This document shows, one piece after another, positions 39,392 through 50,800 of a DNA stretch of 64,000 nt. The DNA is taken from positions 2,550,501 to 2,614,500 of the forward strand of contig NZ_CP087114.1 of the NCBI RefSeq assembly GCF_022559585.1, read 5' to 3'. A program made the translations under genes and the position numbers. This DNA comes from Bartonella machadoae (lineage in GTDB: Bacteria > Pseudomonadota > Alphaproteobacteria > Rhizobiales > Rhizobiaceae). The number at the start of each line of letters is the position of its first letter. The first letter of the stretch is position 1. The notes under the pieces were generated by a model. That model did no database searches. It was given only the letters and a program-made list of their open reading frames with translations, and was not told the origin of the DNA.

Positions 39392-40180
39392 TTAAATTTT
39401 CCAACCTGAATGCAGCGCTGCGATTGCACCTGTAAGATTGCGATACGATATGCGCGAAAAACCGGCTTGCTTGATCATAGAGGCAAAATCATCTTGTTTA
39501 GGAAATTTGCGAATAGATTCAACCAAATAACGATAAGCATCACCATCATTTGCAATGATTTGGCCAAGCTTAGGGATAGCATGGAAAGACCAAAGGTCAT
39601 AGAGTTTATCAAGCCAAGGCATTTCAACATTTGAAAACTCTAAACATAAAAAGCGTCCACCGAGTTTTAAAACACGAAAAGCTTCGCTAAGGGCTTTATC
39701 AATATGTGGAACATTGCGAATTCCAAAGGCAATAGTATATGCATCGAAGCTTTGATCTTCAAAAGGCAGCTGTTCAGCATTGGCTTCAACAAAATTAATC
39801 AGAGGAGCAAGACCATTTTTTTGTGCACGTTTTTTGCCAACACTAAGCATTGAACCATTAATATCAAGTACTGTAGCATGTGCTTTTTGGCGTGAAGCAT
39901 TAAGAATGCGGAAAGCGATATCACCAGTACCTCCAGCCACATCAAGCACCTTCCAATTGGCAAGTGCTGGTGGGGAAAGCCATGCAACCATAGAATTTTT
40001 CCACACTCGATGGAGTCCTAATGATAAGATATCATTCATCATATCATAGTTTTCAGCGACGGAGTGGAATACACCATCAACCATGGATTGTTTTTGCTCT
40101 TCATTAACTTTTGTAAAGCCAAAAGAGCTTTCCATACCACCCTTGGTTCCAACACGTTCTGTTTCAGCTGTCATGTGCAT
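39392..40180 (-). CDS. ubiE: Ubiquinone/menaquinone biosynthesis C-methyltransferase UbiE
   Basis: This 262-residue SAM methyltransferase has the family opening [21 protein letters not shown], motif [16 protein letters not shown] and [21 protein letters not shown]. It adds the C-methyl group to the benzoquinol ring in ubiquinone synthesis. AAGGAAAG precedes the first ATG; a second ATG two codons later is possible. UbiB follows directly on the same strand. Confidence 0.95.
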   Translation of the reverse strand: MHMTAETERVGTKGGMESSFGFTKVNEEQKQSMVDGVFHSVAENYDMMNDILSLGLHRVWKNSMVAWLSPPALANWKVLDVAGGTGDIAFRILNASRQKAHATVLDINGSMLSVGKKRAQKNGLAPLINFVEANAEQLPFEDQSFDAYTIAFGIRNVPHIDKALSEAFRVLKLGGRFLCLEFSNVEMPWLDKLYDLWSFHAIPKLGQIIANDGDAYRYLVESIRKFPKQDDFASMIKQAGFSRISYRNLTGAIAALHSGWKI

Positions 40181-40295
40181 GACTTTCCTTCGTTTTTCTT
40201 TTTTTATCGTAGATGAAGTATAGAAGGAATATTCAAATACGAAAAATATCTTATAAAACTGCTATTTTTATACAGCTAGAAACAAAAGAGTACCT

Positions 40296-43072
<2,777 letters not shown>

Positions 43073-43193
43073 ACGCATTGCCTCACGTTTTTGTTTCTCA
43101 CGTTCTTTAATGGGGTCACGACCCTCACGTAAAATAGAACACCACCCAGTTGCACATTCACGGGCTTGTTTTTAAAGAGACATTTCTTTAGCG
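43073..43193 (-). pseudogene. Integrase remnant E (internal fragment at the left end of the island)
   Basis: On the minus strand this encodes the equivalent of LRDVSLKQARELATGWRSVLREGRD and REKQKREAM. It starts at 43193 exactly where the right-hand fragment (57849-58024) stops, and together the two would form one older integrase 5' end. Confidence 0.78.
43181..43193 (+). repeat. Left copy of imperfect direct repeat bounding the island (attL-like)
   Basis: CATTTCTTTAGCG here and CATTTCTTAAAGCG at 57849-57862 are in the same orientation. Both are the point where the older integrase remnant is split by the island. Confidence 0.5.
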
Positions 43194-43195
43194 GA

Positions 43196-43369
43196 CAAGG
43201 TATTGATTTATAACGATAATTCATTGTTTTGCATGTTGAATGAGAGTCCATAATACCCTAAGATTCTCTCATTTCAATCTTGTTTATGATGAATCAAACC
43301 AAACCATCCCCTTGCACATCACAAGCGGGGCTGATGTGTGGGTAGAAAACAGTTTAGAAAGGAAGAAAA
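43196..43369 (+). repeat. Integrase leader with conserved imperfect palindrome
   Basis: This is the leader of the intact integrase. Arms TTGAATGAGAG (43236-43246) and CTCTCATTTCAA (43266-43277) form an imperfect 11-bp inverted repeat. The same block stands before the other integrase 5' remnants in the window, which suggests a protein-binding site (operator, integrase arm site or attachment region). AAAGGAAG just before 43370 is the ribosome binding site. Confidence 0.7.
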
Positions 43370-44536
43370 ATGCCTTTAATGAATCGTCTTAATGCAAGGG
43401 CTGTCGCAACATTGGGGACTGGCAAATATAATGATGGTGCTGGCTTGTTACTTCATAAGCGTAAAGATGGTGGCGCTCAATGGCTTTTACGCTATACCAT
43501 CCACGGGCGGCGTCGTGAAATGGGATTGGGGGCTTTAAGAGATGTTTCTTTAAAACAAGCCCGTGAATTGGCAACTGGGTGGCGCTCTGTTTTACGTGAG
43601 GGTCGTGACCCCATTAAAGAACGTGAGAAACAAAAGCGTGAGGCAATGCATAATCTGCATTATTTAAAAGATATTGCTTTAGATGCTTTTGAAAGCCGTA
43701 AAGCTGAACTAAAAGGAGATGGTAAAGATGGTGAATGGTTAGCATCTTTACGCCTTCATATTCTCCCTAAATTAGGTTGTATGCCGATTTCAGAGATTAC
43801 GCAAACTGATATACGCAATACGCTTGCTCCCATCTGGCATACAAAAGCTGGTGTTGCTTATAAAGCTCTAACTCGTCTCAATCTTTGTCTAAAACATGCT
43901 GCTGCCTTGGGTTTGGATGTTGATTTACAAGTAACAGAAAAAGCACGCGCGCTCTTAGGTAAACAACGGCATAAAGTTATTAATAGACCAGCAATGGATT
44001 GGAAAGAGATACCGGATTTTTATAAAACGCTTTGCCAAACAACAACCCTAACACAACTGGCTTTACGTTTGCTTATCCTTACAGGGGTTCGTACCTATCC
44101 TTTGCGCCATATTCGTGAAGATCAGATTAAAGATGATATCTGGACCATCCCTGCTGAAAATATGAAAGGAAGACGTGATACTACAACAGAATTTCGCGTG
44201 CCCTTATCATCAGAAGCATTGGAAATTTTGAAACAAGCGCGTCCTCTCTCTCGTAATGATTTCTTTTTTTCTGCAACTGGTCGTGGTCCGCTTGCTGATA
44301 GTTGCATGTCACATTATATGAAGAAAATTGGACTTGATGCTTGTCCCCATGGTTTTCGGTCTAGTTTACGTGATTGGCTAGCAGAAACAACCGATGCTCC
44401 TTTTGAGGTAGCTGAAACCATTCTAGGTCATGTGGTCGGGGGTAAAGTAGAGCGTGCTTATCGTCGTACTGATTATTTAGAACAGCGCCGTGTTTATATG
44501 GATAAATGGGCGGCTTATGTCACGAGCAAATCTTAA
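43370..44536 (+). CDS. Tyrosine recombinase / integrase, complete
   Basis: This 388-residue integrase has an N-terminal DUF4102-type arm-binding domain (LLLHKRKDGGAQWLLRYTIHGRRREMGLG), a core-binding domain (about residues 100-190) and a catalytic domain with Arg in LLILTGVRTYPL, HGFRSSLRDW (His-x-x-Arg), ILGHVVGGKVERAYRR (second His and nucleophile Tyr in AYRR). All catalytic residues are visible, so it may be active. It opens the island and is followed by an alpA-like gene. A terminator follows its stop. Confidence 0.95.
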   Translation: MPLMNRLNARAVATLGTGKYNDGAGLLLHKRKDGGAQWLLRYTIHGRRREMGLGALRDVSLKQARELATGWRSVLREGRDPIKEREKQKREAMHNLHYLKDIALDAFESRKAELKGDGKDGEWLASLRLHILPKLGCMPISEITQTDIRNTLAPIWHTKAGVAYKALTRLNLCLKHAAALGLDVDLQVTEKARALLGKQRHKVINRPAMDWKEIPDFYKTLCQTTTLTQLALRLLILTGVRTYPLRHIREDQIKDDIWTIPAENMKGRRDTTTEFRVPLSSEALEILKQARPLSRNDFFFSATGRGPLADSCMSHYMKKIGLDACPHGFRSSLRDWLAETTDAPFEVAETILGHVVGGKVERAYRRTDYLEQRRVYMDKWAAYVTSKS

Positions 44537-44539
44537 AAG

Positions 44540-44563
44540 ATGGGGTCTTGTACCCCATTTTTA
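44540..44563 (+). terminator. Rho-independent terminator after the integrase
   Basis: A 7-bp stem ATGGGGT/ACCCCAT (44540-44546 with 44552-44558) with a 5-base loop is followed by five T's. Confidence 0.85.
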
Positions 44564-44754
44564 TTCCATTATCTGTGGATAACTTTCTCTCTTCGTTCTC
44601 TCATTCCGTTTCAATAAGACTCATAAATTATCAAATGAGAAAATACATCATAAAGTACTGTTTTTTATGATTAAACTTACTTTTCAATCTCAGTAAAATA
44701 TGGTTAATAAATACTTATGATTTGTTACTATTTTTAGATTGAAAGGATTTAGTT

Positions 44755-44961
44755 ATGACTGAAAATGATGTTCTTCTTACAGACCGCGAAAGTGCAAAAT
44801 TATTGCATATAAGCGTTTCAACATTCCGTCGCCATGTCACCAATGGAGCTTTACCAAAGCCCTTAAAATTTGGTTCTTTATCACGTTGGTTAAAATCGGA
44901 TCTGATGAATGTGATTGAAAAAGCCAAAACGCAACGTCAACATCTCAGTGATGTGGCATAA
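44755..44961 (+). CDS. AlpA-like excisionase / transcriptional regulator
   Basis: This 68-residue protein has a MerR/Xis-type helix-turn-helix: LLTDRESAKLLHISVSTFRR, then GALPKPLKFGSLSRW. The family includes AlpA of P4-like elements and excisionases; they switch on integrase genes or aid excision. AAAGGA lies 8 bases before the ATG. It sits between the integrase and the replication genes, the usual place in phage satellites. Confidence 0.87.
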   Translation: MTENDVLLTDRESAKLLHISVSTFRRHVTNGALPKPLKFGSLSRWLKSDLMNVIEKAKTQRQHLSDVA

Positions 44962-45061
44962 AAAAACCTTGTCACGTAAGGACGGACAAGGCTTTCTCAA
45001 ATTATCGCAAATTGAAAATAGCAAAAACCGTCCTGTGACGCAACGTCTAAGGACAAGAAAA

Positions 45062-45694
45062 ATGTATCATTTTATAAATGCTCGGGGCATTACAAATGCC
45101 TTGCGGGGTGTCTGGTATGGTGCTTATGGACTAGCCCGTTGCCCTGCCCATGATGATCAAGTGCCTAGTTTAGCTCTTGCCAATGGAAATGATGGGCGTC
45201 TCTTGCTTTATTGTTATGCCGGCTGCTCTTTTAGAGAGATCTTACAAGCTCTTAAGAACATTGGTCTTATCAATACACAAACATGTTTTGATAAAACTTA
45301 TGATTATAGGTTTTCTCTCTCAAAACAGTTTTGTTGTGAAGATAACAAGGCAAAACAGAAAGCTGCTAAAGCTCAAAAGATTTGGAAGCAAAGTCAACCG
45401 ATTAAAGGAACCATAGCAGAGCTTTATTTACGCAAGCGTGGTATCACTTGTAACTTGCCTCCCTAGTTTACGCTTTCATAGCAACTGCCCCCATCCCTCT
45501 GGGAAAACATTCCCCGCGTTGGTTGCTCTTGTTGAGGGTGGTGGCTCCTTTGCAATCCATAGAACCTTTTTACAAGACAATGGATGCTTGCTGCCCATGC
45601 TTATCGCCAAGGCTTCAATGTCTTGATGATGCAAGCCCCCCATGGCTCTGACTTCAACATTTTATTATTAAATTATGAAAGCGAAAAACAATGA
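45062..45694 (+). pseudogene. Broken toprim-type primase (zinc-binding N-terminus kept, core deleted)
   Basis: From ATG 45062 the first frame encodes a CHC2-like zinc-binding domain (ARCPAHDD, then LYCYAGCSFREILQAL) and a linker up to KRGITC, then hits a stop at 45464. In the next frame similarity to the family goes on (PSLRFHSNCPHPSG, FPALVALVEGG, AIHRTFL). After about 45575 the third frame gives only the family's extreme C-terminus (WMLAAHAYRQGF, then APHGSDFN). So there is one frameshift, and most of the toprim core is deleted. Its TGA overlaps the next gene's ATG. Confidence 0.82.
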
Positions 45695-47292
45695 CAAAAC
45701 ATATTCTAGAAAACAATGAAAATAGTTCTGTAAATGATACTGATAACGATAACACCCCTGTCTCTTTAAAGGAGCATCCCTGTTTACAAGCCATTCCTTA
45801 TGAACAGGCTTTGCAACAAATGGGATGGGGCGAATTAAAACCGATTAACACCGCTCTTTTACCGGTCGAGCCTTTTAATATTTTACAAATGCCTTATAGA
45901 CTAAGCAGATATGTTTACGATATTGCTGACCGTCAACAATCGCCTCTCGATTTTGTGGCTGTCTCTGCTATCTGTGCTTTAGCTGCTCTGATTGGCAATG
46001 GCGTGCGCATTGCTCCAAAACAGCATGATAATTGGTACATTGTTCCTAATCTGTGGGGGGCTATTATTGGTAACCCTTCTACACGAAAAACACCGGCTTT
46101 GAAAACCGCTCTTCAACCCCTTGCTGATCTTCAAACAGAAGCTTTGCAAGCTTACCAACAAAAGAATAAACAAGCAGAGATTGAACAGGCTCTTGAGGCG
46201 CTAAACCAAAAACAAAAGAATAAACAAGCCGGCAAAGCTTTAAAGAATGGAGATACCCAAGCTGCCCGTTCTATTTTAGCTGAAAACATAGCCAAAGATA
46301 ACCAGCATGATGAGGAAAATTCACGTTTTATTGTCAATGACACAACGGTCGAAAAGCTAGGAGAATTACTCAAAGAAAATCCACGTGGGTTACTGTTAGT
46401 TCGTGATGAACTTTCTGGTTTTTTAGCAAATATGGAGCGGGTTGAATATCAATCGGAGCGGGCTTTTTATTTGGAAACCTTTAATGGGGATGGTCAATTT
46501 ACCTATGACCGTATTGGACGTGGAACCCTTCATATTCCCAATGCAACGCTTTCTATCATTGGAGGGATTCAACCTTTAAGGATTATGCCCCTACTTCAGG
46601 CAATGCTGTCTGGGAAAGGAGATGATGGTTTATTGCAACGGTTTCAAATGATGGTATGGCCTGATGAAAACCAAGAGTGGGAATGGAAAGATAAAAATCC
46701 CAATCAAGAAGCCTATCAAGAATATGAAAAGGTGCTTCGTTCTTTTTATGACAAACCCTTAGGATCACCTAAGCACCCGCGGATCATGCGCTTTGCTGCT
46801 AATGCTCAAGAATTGTTTCGTGAATGGTGGGAAAATCATCATAAAGAAATCAAGGAAAGCAAAGTTTCTGTCTCTTACCAAGCGCATCTTTTAAAAATGC
46901 CTAAAACCATAGCAAGTCTTGCCCTCATTATCGAACTTGTTGAGGATGGGCGTTTTGAGATCACTTTGCCTTCTCTCTCAACAGCCTTGCGTTGGTCAAG
47001 CTATCTGTTAAGCCATGCGAAACGGTTTTATACTGCGGGCGATATCTTGGTAAAGGAGCGTGCAAATTTGATTATAGAACGTTGTAATTGCTTACCTGAG
47101 GTTTTTACTGCTCGTGATATCTACAGACGCTGCTGGACGCATTTAAAAGACAAGGAAGCGGTCAAACAAGCTTTAGAGCTTTTATGCCATACAAACCACA
47201 TTCGCAAAAAGTTTATAACCCATCAGACAAGTAAATCGAGTACCTACTATGAATGGCATCCTTTGGTAAAAAACGAGAATGCAAGGCAATAA
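45691..47292 (+). CDS. DUF3987 / YfjI-like helicase-type replication protein
   Basis: This 533-residue DUF3987 protein has a nucleotide-binding motif GNPSTRKTPALKTAL of the kind seen in this family, an acidic strand LLLVRDELSGFLANME, then FLETFNGDGQFTYDRIGRGT and LSIIGGIQP. A lysine/glutamine-rich coiled part (about residues 150-200) interrupts the core. Such proteins accompany toprim primases in prophages and satellites and are thought to act in replication initiation. It overlaps the broken primase's stop as ATGA, so it was probably translationally coupled to it; that coupling may now be lost. Confidence 0.85.
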   Translation: MTKHILENNENSSVNDTDNDNTPVSLKEHPCLQAIPYEQALQQMGWGELKPINTALLPVEPFNILQMPYRLSRYVYDIADRQQSPLDFVAVSAICALAALIGNGVRIAPKQHDNWYIVPNLWGAIIGNPSTRKTPALKTALQPLADLQTEALQAYQQKNKQAEIEQALEALNQKQKNKQAGKALKNGDTQAARSILAENIAKDNQHDEENSRFIVNDTTVEKLGELLKENPRGLLLVRDELSGFLANMERVEYQSERAFYLETFNGDGQFTYDRIGRGTLHIPNATLSIIGGIQPLRIMPLLQAMLSGKGDDGLLQRFQMMVWPDENQEWEWKDKNPNQEAYQEYEKVLRSFYDKPLGSPKHPRIMRFAANAQELFREWWENHHKEIKESKVSVSYQAHLLKMPKTIASLALIIELVEDGRFEITLPSLSTALRWSSYLLSHAKRFYTAGDILVKERANLIIERCNCLPEVFTARDIYRRCWTHLKDKEAVKQALELLCHTNHIRKKFITHQTSKSSTYYEWHPLVKNENARQ

Positions 47293-47340
47293 AGCGAATG
47301 AACAAAAGATGATTTTAAAGAGTGCTGGCAAAAGAGAAAG

Positions 47341-47377
47341 ATATGACCTGAATGAATAACCATAACTCAGGTCATAT
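47341..47377 (+). terminator. Strong hairpin after the DUF3987 gene, terminator-like
   Basis: A perfect 11-bp stem (47341-47351 with 47367-47377) and a 15-base loop lie 49 bases after the stop codon. No long T-run follows, so termination would be weak or need a factor. Confidence 0.45.
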
Positions 47378-47867
47378 TCTTGTCGGTCGTTGTCGGTTGA
47401 TTTACCCCCCTCATTTTAAAAAACACCTTTTAGCAAAAAGTAAAAAACATTACATTTCAATATGTTATGATATTTTTACAAAAAAACCATCCCAATAAGA
47501 TGATCTGTATAGAGAATTAATAGGATCACTTGAATAAAACCTGTCAGTATCTGTCAAAAAATTTAACTGACAGCAATTATGATATTTTGTGATCATAAAA
47601 CACTTCAAAACAATCATTTTGATCTCTTAAAACACGGTTTGAATTTGTCTTTATTTCCGTAAAATGAATAGTAAATTTCAATACTTTGCTGTTTATAGGC
47701 TGTTTATAATTGCAACTTGTTAAATTTTTTTAACGCATTTGATAGGTTTTCTGGCGATTTTCTCCCATTTCAGACTCGATATTTATCCTAAATGTATTTA
47801 ATAAACTCCATTTCGATTCTTTCGAAGTTAATTGATAAATGTCATAAGACTATGGAGTTTCTCTATA
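47378..47867. promoter_or_regulatory. Upstream region of the restriction-modification gene
   Basis: About 490 AT-rich bases without a gene. It contains an inverted repeat CTGTCAG (47541-47547) / CTGACAG (47567-47573), with an extra CTGTCA between the arms, which could be an operator. GGAG at 47854-47857 is the likely ribosome binding site for the ATG at 47868. Confidence 0.35.
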
Positions 47868-50800
47868 ATGCTTCAATCCATCAATTCTGATAATAAACAA
47901 TCCTCTTTACGCTCTCTCTTACAATCTTATCGTAATAAAGCACAATCGCCCCGTGAATTAGGAACTCTTTTCGAAAACCTTGTCATGGCTTATTTGACCC
48001 ATGACCCGCTGCAATGCCAAGAATACGAAAAGGTTCAAACCTATTGCGATTGGGCTAAAGAGCGTGGGGAAGATGGTCGTGATATTGGAATTGATTTGGT
48101 TGCTAAAATCCGTGATCAGGAAAGCTATGCTGCCATCCAATGCAAATGCTATGACGCCTCTTATTGCATTAAAAAAGAAGATATTGATAGCTTTATTGCT
48201 GCCTCTGGAAAAAAGATCTTCTCCCGTCGCATTCTTATTGACAGCACTGAAAGTGATTGGAGTGATAATGCTTCTCATACCTGTGAAGGACAAGAAATCC
48301 GTATTCAACAGATTAATCTGTTTGATCTCGAAAACAGTCAAATCGATTGGAGTGCCTTTGAAGAAAAAGGGGATGTTGTTCTTAAAGAGCAAAAGAAGAA
48401 AAAGCTTTTAGATCATCAGATAGAAGCACTGGACGCTGTTTGTGAGGGTTTAAAAGAAGCAGACCGTGGCAAGCTGATTATGGCTTGTGGAACAGGTAAA
48501 ACATTTACAAGTCTTAAGATAGCAGAAACTCTTGCTGGTCAAGGCAAGCGTGTTTTGTTTTTGGTACCTTCTCTTGCTCTTATGTCACAAACCATCAGAG
48601 AATGGACAAGCGATACACAAGTTCCGTTGCGTTCCTTTGCGGTGTGTTCTGATACACAAGTTGGCAAGCGGCGTAAAAACCAAGAGGATGCTGCTGATTT
48701 TAACGCATCTGATCTTGTCCTACCTGCTACAACAGATGCAAAAGAGCTTGCTAGCAAAGCCAATAAAATTTCATCTGATGTGATGACTGTGGTGTTTTCG
48801 ACTTATCATTCCATCCAAGTGATATCCGATGCACAAAAGAACTATGATTTACCTGAATTTGATCTAATCATTTGCGATGAAGCCCATAGGACAACGGGCG
48901 CTGTATTGGGTACAGACAACAGTGAATCAGAGTTTGTTAAGGTTCATGATAACAGCATTGTTCAGGGCAAAAAACGTCTCTATATGACAGCAACACCAAA
49001 GATCTTTGCTGATAATGCCAAAAAACAAGCCAATGAAATTAATGCTGTGTTAGCATCCATGGATGATGAAGATCTTTATGGAAAAACCCTTTACACTTAT
49101 ACCTTCTCAAAAGCCGTTCAGAATAACCTGTTAGCACCTTATAAGATTATTGTCTTGGGTGTGAATGAAGAAGCAGTGGCTCAATCCATTCAACATCTTA
49201 TGACCGATGATAATTATGAACTTATCCTTGATGATAAGACCAAAATCGTAGGCTGTTATCAAGCTCTGAGTAAAATCGATTTGAAGGTTGATTTAAGTGA
49301 TGACCCTAACCCCATGCGGAGGGCATTGGCTTTTTGTAAAGATATTAAAACCTCTGAACGCATTCGTGATACCTTCAATTCTGAAGAAATTCAGTCTGAA
49401 TTACGGACTCTTTATGAAAGCTATAAAAAGACCTCCCCTCTTCATTGTAAGTTTGAACATATTGACGGAAAACAAAGTGCTAAAAAACGTAATCAAGTCC
49501 TTGATTGGTTAAAGGAAGATGCGGGGGAAAATGTTTGTCGTGTGTTAAGCAATGTCCGTTGTCTCTCTGAAGGTGTGGATGTTCCTGCTCTTGATGCGGT
49601 GATGTTTTTACACCCGCGCAAAAGCCATGTCGATGTGATACAAGCGGTGGGGCGTATCATGCGCCGTGCCAAAGGCAAAAAAAGAGGCTATATCATTCTA
49701 CCGGTTGGCGTTCCTGCGGGGATTTCTGCTGAACAGGCTTTAAGACACAATAAGAGATACAAGGTTGTCTGGCAAGTCATCAATGCCTTGCTTGCCCATG
49801 ATGAGAATTTTGAGATAACCCTGAACCAAATGATTTTAGGGCAAGATGTAAGTCATACCCTAGAGATTCTTGCCTTAGACAGCATGACTGCGGTTGAGGA
49901 TAAAATCTCAATCTATGAAAAATCAGAAAGTGTGGGATTGAAGATAGGAAAACCCGCCTATGAACCTGCTCAAAGTGTTGGAGTACAAACAAGATTACCC
50001 TTTTTTAAAGAGTTCCGTAATGCTCTGATAACCCTTCTAACGAAGAAATTTGCCATTACGGATTATTGGGAAAACTGGGCTGGCAATGTTGCTGAGATTG
50101 CACAAAACCATATCAACCGCCTGCAAAACATGCTTGCTGATGAAAAGAGTGAAGCCTTTCATGCTTTTGAGAGCTTTTATCTCGAACTAAAGAACAATTT
50201 AAACAGTGATATCAAGCAAGAAGAAGCCATTGAGATGCTCGCACAGCATCTTGTGACGCGTCCTGTGTTTGAAGCTTTGTTTGATGGCAATCAATTTGTT
50301 CAAAACAATACCATCTCGCAAGCGATGGAAAAGATCTTAGCTGTGTTGGATGAGACCAATATTGAAGAAGAGTCAAAAGAACTTAAAGAATTCTATGATA
50401 GTGTAAAATTACGTGCTTCTGGGATTACCACCCCGCAAGCAAGACAAAACCTCATCATTACTCTTTATGAAAGTTTTTTTGCCAAGGCGTTTAAAAAGAC
50501 AACAGATAGGCTTGGCATTGTTTACACCCCTGTTGAGGTTGTCGATTTTATTATTCGCTCTGTTGATGATGTGTTGCAAAAAGAATTTGGCAAGAGCTTG
50601 GGATCACGAGGTGTTTCTATTCTTGACCCCTTTACGGGAACAGGTACCTTTATAACGCGTTTATTACAATCCAACCTGATAAAACCAGAAGATATGGAAT
50701 ATAAATTCCGTCATGATATCCATGCCAATGAGATTGTCTTGCTTGCCTATTACATAGCAGCGATTAATATTGAATCGACCTATCATAGTCTTATGAAAGG

